Origin: an uncultured Bacteroidales bacterium
GTDB taxonomy: Bacteria > Bacteroidota > Bacteroidia > Bacteroidales > UBA932
Direction: 5' to 3'
Length of the DNA: 64,000 nucleotides
Assembly (NCBI GenBank): GCA_905234795.1
Contig: CAJOIQ010000006.1
Location: forward strand, 1-64,000
Part shown: in pieces, positions 1 through 8,648 of the stretch
Layout: every line of letters starts with the position of its first letter
Position numbering within the stretch: position 1 is the first letter of the stretch
Notes under the pieces: generated by a model
What the model was told of the DNA's origin: nothing
Databases searched by the model: none
Seen by the model: the letters and a program-made list of their open reading frames with translations, nothing else
Position numbers and translations under genes: made by a program

Positions 1-4
1 TCAG

Positions 5-48
5 AAAAAATCAAAAAGCCACAAATCGCCCCTACAGCGGTCTGTGGC
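5..48 (-). terminator. Probable intrinsic terminator of the XRE regulator gene
   Basis: Read on the minus strand, GCCACA (48-43) pairs with TGTGGC (23-18) across a long loop and is followed by TTTTTGATTTTTT. It lies just past the stop of the minus-strand regulator at 105. The stem is only 6 bp with a large loop, so the call is moderate. Confidence 0.5.
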
Positions 49-104
49 CTGTTATTATCGGCAAATCAGTAAATCCTAAGTGTCAAACACGGGAAGTTAA
101 CATT

Positions 105-455
105 TTATTCCTTAGCAACGAAATCCTGGAAGGTATTATCGGAGTAGAAAACGGTGATACGCTCCACGCTGCGGGCGGGAAGGGAAGCATGAATCACAGG
201 CAAAACGTCAGTGGAAGCACTCTCTGGGGCATCCGAGGGCTCGGAATCCCTGTACATACGTCCTTTACCAGTCATCAGCCAGTCCAGATTCAGGCTGGGG
301 AAGTGGAGGAGGAGACTCTCCAGGAAATCGTATCCCGGTTTGTTGCGCCCGGAGAGGATATGGGAAACGGATCCCCGCGCAACGGAAAGGATATCGGCCA
401 GCTGAGATTGCGTGATATTTTCGGCCTGCAAAAACTGTAAAAGACGTCGATTCAT
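105..455 (-). CDS. XRE-family helix-turn-helix transcriptional regulator
   Basis: This 116-residue protein carries a Cro/CI-type helix-turn-helix in its first 45 residues (SQLADILSV, then GSVSHILSGRN). The following NLDWLMTGKGRMY stretch is common in Bacteroidota regulators of this class. The C-terminal half starts acidic and Ser-rich and shows no enzyme or S24 peptidase motif, so it is probably a short effector or dimerisation tail. The gene stands alone with its own promoter (476-507). Two copies of GTAAACAAT sit between its -7 and -33 boxes, which would suit autoregulation. Its target is unknown. The family call is firm; the physiological role cannot be read from sequence. Confidence 0.85.
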   Translation of the reverse strand: MNRRLLQFLQAENITQSQLADILSVARGSVSHILSGRNKPGYDFLESLLLHFPSLNLDWLMTGKGRMYRDSEPSDAPESASTDVLPVIHASLPARSVERITVFYSDNTFQDFVAKE

Positions 456-475
456 AATTTACAACATTTATGTCA

Positions 476-507
476 CAAAGGTAAACAATTTTTGTAAACA
501 ATCCAAA
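476..507 (-). promoter_or_regulatory. Promoter of the XRE regulator with internal direct repeats
   Basis: On the minus strand TACCTTTG (483-476) is a perfect TAnnTTTG -7 box, and TTTG (507-504) lies 20 bases upstream as the -33 box. The direct repeat GTAAACAAT occupies 481-489 and 494-502, covering the spacer. The start codon is 20 bases downstream of the -7 box. Confidence 0.65.
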
Positions 508-919
508 TGTCATCCATTAACAAAAGTGAACAGGGCGGGGGAGAATAATGTAAAAATGATATATAGTATTACTATCAATAAAATATATAAATCTTTGATT
601 ATCCTATAATAAATTAGTACGATTATCTAATAATAAGGCAAGTTTCCAAGGGTTTTCAGAGACAAAAAAGCATTTATATGCATTACACTTTATATAATAT
701 ATTATAAACTAATGATTATACGGCATTTATACATCTTGCTAAATGATATATAAAATTTTCTTATGCAAATTTAGCAACCGTTTAGCAGTGTTAACAAAAA
801 TGTACACATGTATTCACAAATACGTGAATTACAAGCCTGGTTGCGGTTTCAATCTTGTAAACAATACTTAAAGTATCACTTTAGATTAACCACATCCTTC
901 GCAATTCGATAATAAATGC

Positions 920-927
920 TATCTTTG
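920..927 (+). promoter_or_regulatory. queA promoter -7 box
   Basis: TATCTTTG matches TAnnTTTG exactly and lies 20 bases before the queA start. The -33 region is weak (TTCG at 898-901, spacer 18). Confidence 0.65.
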
Positions 928-947
928 CGTCACTTTTTTGAAATCCT

Positions 948-2162
948 ATGATTCCTGAAATTCATATAGAGGATTACAATTACGGACTGGAGGATTCCCG
1001 CATCGCCAAGTATCCGCTTCCGGAACGGGATGCATCCAAGCTCCTCCATTACAAGGACGGCAAGGTGGGGGAAACCATCTTTCGGCAGTTACCCGATCTT
1101 TTACCGGAAGGGGCCCTCATGGTGTTCAATGACACCAAGGTGGTCCCGGCACGTCTGCATTTCCAGCGGGAAACCGGTGCTGTCATAGAGGTATTCTGCC
1201 TGGAACCCGTACAGCCCGTGGAATACAATACGGCCTTTGCCGCCACGCAGCAGTGCAGCTGGAAATGCGTGATTGGCAACGCCAAAAAATGGAAAGAAGA
1301 CCGCCTGAGGCTGTATAATCCCCAGGATGACGCTGCCATTTCGGCCATCGGCCTGGAAGCCGTGCTGGAAAACCGTGACGGACAAACGGGCATCGTGCGC
1401 TTTGAATGGAAAGACGGCAGTCCTTTCTCCCGCGTGCTGGAAATGGCCGGTACCGTGCCCATCCCGCCGTATCTGAACCGGGAATCGGAACAGATAGACT
1501 CGGAGCGTTATCAGACGCTCTATGCCCATATAAGAGGCTCTGTGGCCGCTCCTACGGCCGGTTTGCATTTTACCCAGGATGTCCTGAACCGCATTAAAGA
1601 CAAGGGAATCGACATGGAAACCGTCTGTCTCCACGTGGGAGCGGGGACTTTCCTCCCGGTGAAGAGCTCCCTGGTGAGCGAACACCCCATGCACCGGGAA
1701 CCCTTTGTGGTGAGCAAAACCCTCCTGCAGCGCCTTGCCGGAAAGAAAACGCCCCTGGTGGCCGTGGGAACCACGTCGGTGCGCACCCTGGAATCCCTGT
1801 ATTATATAGGGGTAAGCTGCATCGAGAACGGCCAGCCCTCCGACGTAGCGCAGTGGGCGCCCTATGAAAGGGAATACCCCTACAGCACGCAGGAGGCCCT
1901 GGAAGCCATTATCGGCTATCTGGAAAGCCATGGGTTGGACCAGCTGGTGGCCGGGACACGCATCATCATTGTCCCGGGCTTCCGCTTCCGCCTGGTAGAC
2001 CTGCTGGTCACCAATTTCCACCAGCCCGAGAGCACCCTCATCCTGTTGGTATCGGCCTTTGTAAACGGCGACTGGAGAAGCATTTACGACTATGCGCTTT
2101 CCCACGGCTTCCGTTTCCTGAGCTATGGGGACAGTTCGCTGCTGGAAAGGGCGTGTGTATAG
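948..2162 (+). CDS. queA: S-adenosylmethionine:tRNA ribosyltransferase-isomerase QueA
   Basis: QueA transfers and isomerises the ribosyl group of SAM onto 7-aminomethyl-7-deazaguanine in tRNA, forming epoxyqueuosine at wobble position 34. The 404-residue protein has family hallmarks: VFNDTKVVPARL near residue 60, SVAAPTAGLHFT near 200, HVGAGTFLPV near 228, and the C-terminal TNFHQPESTLILLVSAF. It is longer than typical QueA (about 350) owing to an insertion around residues 275-310. It has its own promoter. The other queuosine gene here, tgt, lies 45 kb away, so the pathway is not clustered. Confidence 0.95.
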   Translation: MIPEIHIEDYNYGLEDSRIAKYPLPERDASKLLHYKDGKVGETIFRQLPDLLPEGALMVFNDTKVVPARLHFQRETGAVIEVFCLEPVQPVEYNTAFAATQQCSWKCVIGNAKKWKEDRLRLYNPQDDAAISAIGLEAVLENRDGQTGIVRFEWKDGSPFSRVLEMAGTVPIPPYLNRESEQIDSERYQTLYAHIRGSVAAPTAGLHFTQDVLNRIKDKGIDMETVCLHVGAGTFLPVKSSLVSEHPMHREPFVVSKTLLQRLAGKKTPLVAVGTTSVRTLESLYYIGVSCIENGQPSDVAQWAPYEREYPYSTQEALEAIIGYLESHGLDQLVAGTRIIIVPGFRFRLVDLLVTNFHQPESTLILLVSAFVNGDWRSIYDYALSHGFRFLSYGDSSLLERACV

Positions 2163-2165
2163 CAT

Positions 2166-2173
2166 TATTTTTG
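2166..2173 (+). promoter_or_regulatory. -7 box upstream of the acyltransferase gene
   Basis: TATTTTTG matches TAnnTTTG and lies 34 bases before the start at 2208. The -33 position falls inside the end of queA and shows no clear TTG. Confidence 0.5.
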
Positions 2174-2207
2174 CAGTATTTTTACCCAGAATCTGAACCT
2201 GTAAAAA

Positions 2208-3350
2208 ATGGATCTTACCGAATTCAGCGATATCGCTCCGTTTAACGATGAAGAAGCAGCGGCAGCCCTTGCACGCGTTTCCATTCATCCCAACGTACCG
2301 TGGATTTCCAAGCTGTTTTTTCCCGACAAGCCCAGCACGTTCCTCAGGGACGTCCTGCGCAGCATCCACACCGTGGACGAATTCCAGCAAATTGTGATGT
2401 CCACGGCCGTGCAGTGGGTGATTGACAACACCATTACGGAATTCTCCTATGACGGAATAGAGAATATCAAAGCCCTAGGGACCCCGTACCTGGCCATGTC
2501 CAATCACCGGGACATCATCCTGGATCCCGCCCTCACGCAGATTGTCCTTCAGCAGAACGGGCTCCCGGAAACCCAGATTTGCGTAGGGGATAACCTCCTC
2601 AAACAGAAGACGATAGAGCTGCTCATCCGCTCCAACCGTATGATCAAGGTCATCCGCGGAATATCGGCCCGGGAACTGTATCTGTCGTCCCAAATCCTGT
2701 CCAAATACATCCGTGAAACCATCACTTCCGGCACCAGTTCCGTGTGGATTGCCCAGCGTCAGGGACGCACAAAAGACGGCATAGACATCACCGAGCAAGG
2801 CCTTTTGAAGATGGTGGACATGAGCGGAACCAAGGATTTCGTCCAGAATTTCATGGAGGTTCACATTGTACCGCTGAGCATTTCCTACGAATATGAGCCC
2901 TGTGACATCATGAAAGCCCGCGAAACCGTCATCAAGCGCAGTACGGGCACGTATGTCAAAGGTGAAGAAGAAGACCTCCAGAGCATCATGATTGGCGTAA
3001 AACAGCCCAAGGGACACGTTCATCTGCACATTGGAGACCCGCTCACGGAGGACGAAATCCGGGAAGCCTCGTTCTGCGACAAGAACGACCGCTACCAGAG
3101 CATCCGCCACGCGGTGGACCGCCGCGTCATTGCCGGTTACAAGCTGTGGAAGACCAATTACATGGCCTACGACCTCATGAATCAAGGCAGCAAGTACGCC
3201 GGCGAATATTCGTCCGAAGATATGGAGAAATTCCAGGGATACCTGGCGCAGCAGCTCCTCAAGGTGGAATCCACGCTGGACCGCAGCGAAATGTACCAGG
3301 AATTGCTGCACATTTACGGCAATCCTGTTGTGAGCAAGGAAAATCTGTAA
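2208..3350 (+). CDS. Glycerol-phosphate/lysophospholipid-type acyltransferase
   Basis: A 380-residue soluble or peripheral-membrane acyltransferase of the PlsB/PlsC superfamily. Catalytic block I is NHRDIILD near residue 100, where His and Asp are separated by five residues instead of the usual four. WIAQRQGRTKDG near residue 183 corresponds to the substrate-binding block of the family. It probably acylates glycerol-3-phosphate or a lysophospholipid with an activated fatty acid. No membrane-spanning segment is obvious. The exact substrate cannot be told from sequence. It has its own -7 box and shares strand with queA and the downstream rRNA methyltransferase. Confidence 0.8.
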   Translation: MDLTEFSDIAPFNDEEAAAALARVSIHPNVPWISKLFFPDKPSTFLRDVLRSIHTVDEFQQIVMSTAVQWVIDNTITEFSYDGIENIKALGTPYLAMSNHRDIILDPALTQIVLQQNGLPETQICVGDNLLKQKTIELLIRSNRMIKVIRGISARELYLSSQILSKYIRETITSGTSSVWIAQRQGRTKDGIDITEQGLLKMVDMSGTKDFVQNFMEVHIVPLSISYEYEPCDIMKARETVIKRSTGTYVKGEEEDLQSIMIGVKQPKGHVHLHIGDPLTEDEIREASFCDKNDRYQSIRHAVDRRVIAGYKLWKTNYMAYDLMNQGSKYAGEYSSEDMEKFQGYLAQQLLKVESTLDRSEMYQELLHIYGNPVVSKENL

Positions 3351-3393
3351 TTGTTACACAATTTATATTATGTTAACTTGCGTGTAAGTTAAC
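3351..3393 (+). promoter_or_regulatory. Promoter and palindromic operator candidate before the RlmD-type gene
   Basis: A perfect inverted repeat GTTAACTT (3372-3379) / AAGTTAAC (3386-3393) has a 6-base centre. It covers TAACTTG (3374-3380), a one-base-short -7 box placed 20 bases after TTG (3351-3353). Such an arrangement would let a dimeric regulator block the promoter. No T-run follows, so a terminator is unlikely. Confidence 0.4.
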
Positions 3394-3402
3394 GTATCCC
3401 CT

Positions 3403-4803
3403 ATGACCAGAAAGAAGAAAATCGACCTGTTGCTGGAGAACGTGACCATCGAGGCCGTGGCGGCCGAGGGTAAAGCCCTGGCGCACGTGGACGGCATGGT
3501 GGTGTTCGTGGACTTCGCCGTTCCCGGAGACATCGTGGACATCCAGGTATACAAGAAGAAAAAGAATTACATGGAAGGCTTCATCAAACGCATTGTGAAG
3601 CCCTCGGAGCATCGCCTGGAGCCTTTCTGCAGCCATTTCGGGGTCTGTGGAGGTTGCCGATGGCAGCCGCTTCCGTACCAGATGCAGCTTGCCGCCAAAC
3701 GCCAGCAAGTGGAAGATCAGCTGGTTCGCATTGGACATCTGGAAGTGCCGGAAATTCTGCCGACACTCCCCTCCCCAAAAACGCAATATTACCGTAACAA
3801 GCTGGAATTCAGTGCTTCCAATAAGCGCTGGCTGCTCAAAACAGAGCCGCAGGACCTGGTGGAACCCGGCCTGGGCTTCCATGTGGGCAAGTTCTTCGAC
3901 AAAGTGCTGGACATTGAGCAGTGCCATCTGCAGGCTGAACCTTCCAATGCTATCCGGCTCTATATCAAGCAGTTCTGTCTTAAGAACGGCCTGGAATTCT
4001 ACAATATCCGGGAAAACCACGGCTTTTTCCGGAACATGTTCATCCGTACCACGGAAGACGGTCAGGTGATGCTCATCCTGTGCTTCGCCCAACCCGACGA
4101 AGCCCCCAGAAAGGCCCTTCTGGACGCCCTGGTGAAGGAATTTCCGCAAATTACCAGCCTCTGGTACGTGGTGAACGAGAAACTGAACGACTCCATCGGG
4201 GATCTCTCCCCTGTCCTGTACTATGGCCAGGACGCCATTTATGAGCAGATGGAAGGCCTCTCCTTTAAGATCGGCCCCAAATCTTTCTACCAGACCAATT
4301 CCCTCCAGGCCTACCGCCTGTACAGCGTAGCCCGGGACTTCGCAGCCCTTACCGGCAACGAGGTGGTCTACGACCTGTACACCGGCACCGGCACCATCGC
4401 CCAGTTCGTGAGCCGCAAAGCGGCCAAGGTATTGGGTATAGAATACGTCCCCGAGGCCATTGAAGACGCCAAAGACAACGCCCGGCGCAACGGGATAGAC
4501 AACTGCCAGTTCTTCGCGGGAGACATGAAAGACGTGCTGAACGAGGCCTTTATCCGGGAACACGGCCACCCCGATGTGGTTATTCTGGACCCTCCCCGCG
4601 CCGGCATCCATCCCAGCGTGGCCGACGTCATCCTCAAAGCCGCCCCGGACCGTATGGTCTATGTGAGCTGCAATCCTGCCTCACAGGCCCGTGATTTGGC
4701 CATTCTGTGCCGGGATTACACCATTACGGCCGTACAGCCCGTGGACATGTTCCCCCACACCATGCATGTGGAGAACGTGGTTGCCTTAAAGAGCAAAGCT
4801 TAG
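3403..4803 (+). CDS. rlmD: 23S rRNA (uracil-5)-methyltransferase, RlmD/RumA type
   Basis: This enzyme methylates C5 of a 23S rRNA uridine (U1939 in E. coli) using SAM. The 466-residue protein has an N-terminal TRAM RNA-binding domain (about 1-70), then the iron-sulfur cysteines of the family (CSHFGVCGGC near 74-83, and a fourth Cys in EQCHLQ). The Rossmann domain shows VYDLYTGTGTIAQF near 325. LDPPRAG and the catalytic cysteine in VSCNPASQARDL complete the family set. All key residues are present. It ends convergently with the M6 protease gene, overlapping by 4 bases. RlmD, RlmC and TrmA paralogues share these motifs, so the exact uridine is inferred. Confidence 0.88.
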   Translation: MTRKKKIDLLLENVTIEAVAAEGKALAHVDGMVVFVDFAVPGDIVDIQVYKKKKNYMEGFIKRIVKPSEHRLEPFCSHFGVCGGCRWQPLPYQMQLAAKRQQVEDQLVRIGHLEVPEILPTLPSPKTQYYRNKLEFSASNKRWLLKTEPQDLVEPGLGFHVGKFFDKVLDIEQCHLQAEPSNAIRLYIKQFCLKNGLEFYNIRENHGFFRNMFIRTTEDGQVMLILCFAQPDEAPRKALLDALVKEFPQITSLWYVVNEKLNDSIGDLSPVLYYGQDAIYEQMEGLSFKIGPKSFYQTNSLQAYRLYSVARDFAALTGNEVVYDLYTGTGTIAQFVSRKAAKVLGIEYVPEAIEDAKDNARRNGIDNCQFFAGDMKDVLNEAFIREHGHPDVVILDPPRAGIHPSVADVILKAAPDRMVYVSCNPASQARDLAILCRDYTITAVQPVDMFPHTMHVENVVALKSKA

Positions 4804-7106
4804 TTTACCTTCAGTAACAGCTCCAGAACCTCCGAACGCCCGTCCTGATACTCCAGATGGGCTTGCAGGACTTGTGTCCCCTGCTGCAGCTTGACAGACT
4901 GCCCTAATGCCGGTTCCCCGTCCAAAGTCCATTTTACGGATTTTACGCCAGGAGCCGCGTGCAGTTTGAGCGGGAACGACTCCCCTTCCTTCAGCTTTTC
5001 CTGGCCGGGATCGATATAGGAATAGCCCAACTCCGTGAGGTCCTGAGCCTCTAACTGCTCTGTAACGGTACCGGACATGGCCACATCCATGTAGATGCCC
5101 AGGTTTTTGACAAACATATCCTGCCAGGAGGATTTCTCCAGGCCGAAGGGGCTGTAAAAGCTGTTTCCCTTGGAAGCAGGATATACCGTCCCTATGCGGA
5201 AGCCGGCGTCGGAAGACGGGCTTCCATAGCCGATAAAGAGCTCCAGGCCCTCTGGAATGACGATTCCGGCGTCGGAGATATCTATGGTATTCTTGAAGTA
5301 GGGGCCCTTGTTCAGGCTGTCCAGCTGCCGGGTAAGCACCCGCTCCCCTCCCAGCTCCACCACCACATAGACCTCACCCTCGAAGGAGGGCTGCATATAA
5401 GGATAGAAGGTGATTTCCGTAAGACGCTCCCCTACATACGGGAACAGGTCATTGGCCGTAAAGCGCACACCGCCCAGGACGGCCGGCGTGGCAAAATACC
5501 CCAGCTGGGCCTGTTTGTCATATTTGGAAAGCGGCCGCTCCGTGGCTTCTTCCCGCGAAGGGAGCGTGAGGGAAAGGCTCACCATACGGTGATTCTCCAT
5601 CGAAATCTCCTCTGTAACAGGAAGATAGCCTTCTTTTTGGGCCGATATGGTAAAGAGTGTTCCCTCTTCATCGGCCGGCAAATCCAGGCGGAAGAATCCG
5701 TCGGCCATGGAGGCGCCCCGGACGTCATCCAGCCCCTCGAGTGACAGTTCCACCCCATCCAGCGGCATTCCGTTTACGTCGAAGACGCGTCCGTTGATAT
5801 TGGGACCTGCATCCTTCAGCACCCACATGCGCAGGCCATCATCATCCAGGGTGATATTGGTGAGCTGCACCCCGGTAAACTCACCTTCCCAGTCCACAGG
5901 TTCATAGAAGAGGACGTGATTCAGACCGGGAAACACCATTCGGCCGGTCACCAGGGACGCGTCGTAGGCCAACGCATCGGGCTTGGAAGACGGAATCAGG
6001 TAGAAACAAGGATGGTCAGCCCTGGCATTTAGGATATTGTGTTCCCGCCAGTTGGACCAAAGTACAATGGCCGGGTACTCTCCCACCATCCTTTCCGACT
6101 GATCCACATGGTACACCACAAGTCCCCTGGGAAGTGGCGCATCCCAGCCTTTTCCATCCCGGAATTCGTAGAGGAAAAACTCCCCTTCCGTCCCGGTGGG
6201 ACTCACGAAAACCTTCCCGTCCCACACGGCCGGAAGGGAAAAAACGCCCTCGGGCAATACCTCGAAATCACTTTCACTAATCCAACCCAAAATACTTAAT
6301 TCCAAAGCATTAAGAGATGGAGGAGTATCCCCATTATCGTTGTACAGGCCCGTCCCCATCAGGGAGAAATTGTACACGCCGCCGGCATTCCCCTGCTGGG
6401 CGGAATCGGTGTCAAAAAAGTCCGGCAGCCCCCAAAAATGCCCCAGCTCATGACAGATGGATCCAATGCTGGAAAGCCGGTTTCCCGACGATCCTCGAAG
6501 CTCGGATGCGGCGATATACTGCCCAAGGCGGACGCCGTCAAAGGAAGCCTCGATCACATCCGGATTGTCAAAGTTCTGGACATTCCATTGTTGGGCCCAA
6601 AGGGCGTCGGAGGGACCACCAGCCGCCTGGTCATAGCCGGCATAAACCAGCATAACCAAATCTATAAACCCATCATTATCAATATCATACTGAGAAAAAT
6701 CCACATCTTCGTCCAGCTGCTGACAGGCATCAAAGACGGCTCTTTCCGGCGCAATGTCCCCCACGCGCACACCCTTATTCAAAACGTCTTTTCCATACTC
6801 CTCCATACGCCCCGGGAGTAAAACGGGACCTAAAACATCGAAAAAAGGATGGAATAAACCCCGTGAATTGTCTATAAAATAGTCTGATACAGAGCCGTTT
6901 GCGCTGCCTAAGTTAAAGCCCTGCTTGCACAGTAAATCACCCACCGTTTCGGCCGGATTCTCCACCGAGAACCGCACGTCTTCGAACTCTACGAGAACCG
7001 TGAGAAAATGCTTTTCTCCCAAGGGGAAAACGGGCTGCTCCGAAGCCTGTGAAAGTAGTGACTTGGGAAGGAGGAGAAGCGATATGAAAAGCAGCGTTTT
7101 TTTCAT
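4800..7106 (-). CDS. Secreted M6-family metalloprotease domain protein
   Basis: A 768-residue exported protein with a signal peptide (residues 1-20, ending LLSQA). The zinc site is HELGHFWGLPDF at 219-230 (HExxHxxGxxD), typical of M6 (immune inhibitor A-like) peptidases. A likely metal-binding loop, DIDNDGFIDL, lies at 141-150. Around 435-515 there is a carboxypeptidase-regulatory-like beta domain (GRVFDVNGMPLDGVELSLEG), and the C-terminal 200 residues look like further beta domains. I see no type IX secretion C-terminal signal. It is the second gene of a two-gene unit with the small lipoprotein at 7128-7571 (21-base gap). The substrate is unknown. Confidence 0.85.
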   Translation of the reverse strand: MKKTLLFISLLLLPKSLLSQASEQPVFPLGEKHFLTVLVEFEDVRFSVENPAETVGDLLCKQGFNLGSANGSVSDYFIDNSRGLFHPFFDVLGPVLLPGRMEEYGKDVLNKGVRVGDIAPERAVFDACQQLDEDVDFSQYDIDNDGFIDLVMLVYAGYDQAAGGPSDALWAQQWNVQNFDNPDVIEASFDGVRLGQYIAASELRGSSGNRLSSIGSICHELGHFWGLPDFFDTDSAQQGNAGGVYNFSLMGTGLYNDNGDTPPSLNALELSILGWISESDFEVLPEGVFSLPAVWDGKVFVSPTGTEGEFFLYEFRDGKGWDAPLPRGLVVYHVDQSERMVGEYPAIVLWSNWREHNILNARADHPCFYLIPSSKPDALAYDASLVTGRMVFPGLNHVLFYEPVDWEGEFTGVQLTNITLDDDGLRMWVLKDAGPNINGRVFDVNGMPLDGVELSLEGLDDVRGASMADGFFRLDLPADEEGTLFTISAQKEGYLPVTEEISMENHRMVSLSLTLPSREEATERPLSKYDKQAQLGYFATPAVLGGVRFTANDLFPYVGERLTEITFYPYMQPSFEGEVYVVVELGGERVLTRQLDSLNKGPYFKNTIDISDAGIVIPEGLELFIGYGSPSSDAGFRIGTVYPASKGNSFYSPFGLEKSSWQDMFVKNLGIYMDVAMSGTVTEQLEAQDLTELGYSYIDPGQEKLKEGESFPLKLHAAPGVKSVKWTLDGEPALGQSVKLQQGTQVLQAHLEYQDGRSEVLELLLKVN

Positions 7107-7127
7107 GATTTTTGGGGAACAAAACAG

Positions 7128-7571
7128 CTATAAAAGCTGGATGACGAAGAAAATTTCGTCATTTTTCTTGAGCCAGGCCATTTTGTCGTTTGTCATTAAA
7201 ATTTGGACGTTCTCATATACTTCGCTCTCCAGCGTCCTTCCGCTTCGGGAGAGGCGATATCGAAGCGAAATACGGTCTCCCACCTTAAGTCCTACTGGAA
7301 GTCCGGACACCGATACCACCGTCATCGATGAAGGCTCTATAATCCTGAATGTGAACGATTTATCATAGAATAAAACACCGGTTTGCGAGGATGGCAAAAG
7401 GATTTTATCTCCCCCTTTTACGCCATAGGCTCCGGGTACCTGGACATGGGTGATAGGGTCCTCTTCGGGCTCCGGAACGGGAGGTTTGGGCACCACCGGT
7501 TCCTTGCATCCGCACAGCAAAAATGTGGCGAAAGCAAGGCACATGAGCCGGCGCTTGACAGGACCAATCAT
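7128..7571 (-). CDS. Small predicted lipoprotein of unknown function
   Basis: A 147-residue protein with a lipobox (FLLCGC, Cys about residue 22) followed by a Pro/Glu-rich linker (KPPVPEPEEDP) and a compact beta-rich C-terminal domain. I do not recognise the family. The start could be this ATG or an internal Met nine codons on; both keep the signal peptide. It is promoter-proximal to the M6 protease gene and may be a surface partner or inhibitor of it, but that is inferred only from position. Confidence 0.65.
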   Translation of the reverse strand: MIGPVKRRLMCLAFATFLLCGCKEPVVPKPPVPEPEEDPITHVQVPGAYGVKGGDKILLPSSQTGVLFYDKSFTFRIIEPSSMTVVSVSGLPVGLKVGDRISLRYRLSRSGRTLESEVYENVQILMTNDKMAWLKKNDEIFFVIQLL

Positions 7572-7627
7572 TGGACAGGTTTTTGGGCAGTTTCCTGCAG
7601 GTTTCTATACGCGTTTCAGTAGTGATA

Positions 7628-7635
7628 CAAAAGTA
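7628..7635 (-). promoter_or_regulatory. -7 box for the lipoprotein/M6 protease unit
   Basis: On the minus strand TACTTTTG matches TAnnTTTG, 56 bases before the lipoprotein start. It is divergent from, and 21 bases away from, the antiporter -7 box. Confidence 0.45.
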
Positions 7636-7656
7636 GTAAAATCCCGGAAAATTTAC

Positions 7657-7664
7657 TATTTTTG
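7657..7664 (+). promoter_or_regulatory. -7 box for the antiporter/MscS unit
   Basis: TATTTTTG fits TAnnTTTG and lies 21 bases before the ATG at 7686. An in-frame TTG at 7662 falls inside this box, so it is unlikely to be the translation start. No clear -33 TTG is seen. Confidence 0.55.
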
Positions 7665-7685
7665 CTTTGGATTTTTTTTGAAGGA

Positions 7686-8645
7686 ATGCTAGTGAACGTC
7701 TTGCTGCTGCTTTTAGGTCTCGCCATGGTGGTTTTCGGGGCCGATTTTCTGGTGGATGGAGCCTCTTCCGTCGCCCGCCGCTTCGGCCTCAGTGAATTCA
7801 TCATCGGGCTCACCATCGTGGGCATGGGGACATCGGCCCCGGAGATGGTGGTGAGCTTTATCGGCGCCGCCCAGGGCAACCCCGACATCTCCCTGGGCAA
7901 CGTGGTGGGATCCAATGTCTTCAACACCCTGCTCATCCTGGGCACCACCGCCCTCCTTCTCCCCATGGCCATTACGCCGGAAAACAGGAAGAAGGACATC
8001 CCCATGAACATCATCATTACCGTCCTTCTGGTAGGACTGGGACTGGAACGCACCCTCTTCGGATTCGGTACCGACGGCCTGTCACGCCTGGACGGATTCA
8101 TCCTGGTGGCCGTTTTTGCCCTGTATATGTGGCACAGTTTCCGCACCTCCAAGACAGAGCAGCCCAACCCGGAAGAAAGCACCCCGGAACGTAAGCTGTG
8201 GGTATCCATCCTGCTCATCCTGGGCGGTTTGGCAGGCCTCATCGCCGGCGGCAACCTGTTTGTCAATTCGGCCACGGCCATCGCCCACGCCATCGGTGTA
8301 AGCGACAAATTCATCGCCATCACCATCCTGGCGGGCGGCACCTCCATGCCTGAACTGGCCACCTGCATCGCCGCCGCCGTCAAGAAGAAGGGACAACTGG
8401 CCCTGGGCAACATCATCGGCTCCAACATCTTCAACATCCTGCTCATCCTGGGAGGATCGGCCCTTATCACTCCCCTTTCCTTCGACGGCATTTCCTACAT
8501 AGACCTGGGCGCGCTCATCTTGAGCGCAATGGCTCTTCTGGCCAGCTGCTATGTGGGCAAGAAAAACAAGCTGGACCGCATGGACGGCATCCTTTTCCTG
8601 CTTCTGTTCGTGGCCTATATGACTTATCTCATCATCAAACTGTAA
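7686..8645 (+). CDS. Calcium/sodium antiporter, CaCA superfamily (YrbG-like)
   Basis: A 319-residue inner-membrane protein with about ten hydrophobic segments. It has the two inverted alpha-repeats of the cation/Ca2+ exchanger family: GLTIVGMGTSAPEMVVS near residue 45 and ITILAGGTSMPELATC near 215, each followed by a GN(V/I)(V/I)GSN(V/I)FN motif. It probably extrudes Ca2+ or exchanges it for Na+ or H+. The ATG at 7686 is chosen because the upstream TTG overlaps the promoter box. The MscS channel gene begins 3 bases after its stop, so the two are probably cotranscribed, pairing ion exchange with osmotic release. Confidence 0.9.
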   Translation: MLVNVLLLLLGLAMVVFGADFLVDGASSVARRFGLSEFIIGLTIVGMGTSAPEMVVSFIGAAQGNPDISLGNVVGSNVFNTLLILGTTALLLPMAITPENRKKDIPMNIIITVLLVGLGLERTLFGFGTDGLSRLDGFILVAVFALYMWHSFRTSKTEQPNPEESTPERKLWVSILLILGGLAGLIAGGNLFVNSATAIAHAIGVSDKFIAITILAGGTSMPELATCIAAAVKKKGQLALGNIIGSNIFNILLILGGSALITPLSFDGISYIDLGALILSAMALLASCYVGKKNKLDRMDGILFLLLFVAYMTYLIIKL

Positions 8646-8648
8646 CCC

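Larger units (their letters stand above)
456..947. other. AT-rich divergent intergenic region
   Basis: This 492-base gap separates the divergent XRE regulator and queA. It holds the promoters of both genes, a third copy of GTAAACAAT at 857-865, and a small palindrome ATTCAC-N6-GTGAAT near 811-828. No convincing gene is present; a short plus-strand reading frame at 412-609 lacks coding character. No cluster of DnaA boxes was found. Confidence 0.6.

Noticed and set aside
456..947. Replication origin in the AT-rich region
   Set aside because: No cluster of DnaA boxes (only single one-mismatch matches) and none of dnaA, dnaN or other origin-linked genes is nearby.
1101..2390. A 429-codon minus-strand frame opposite queA
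   Set aside because: It is antisense to queA and the start of the acyltransferase gene and has low-complexity composition.
4800..7106. Type IX secretion signal on the M6 protease
   Set aside because: The C-terminus lacks the conserved sorting-domain pattern; it ends in an ordinary beta domain.
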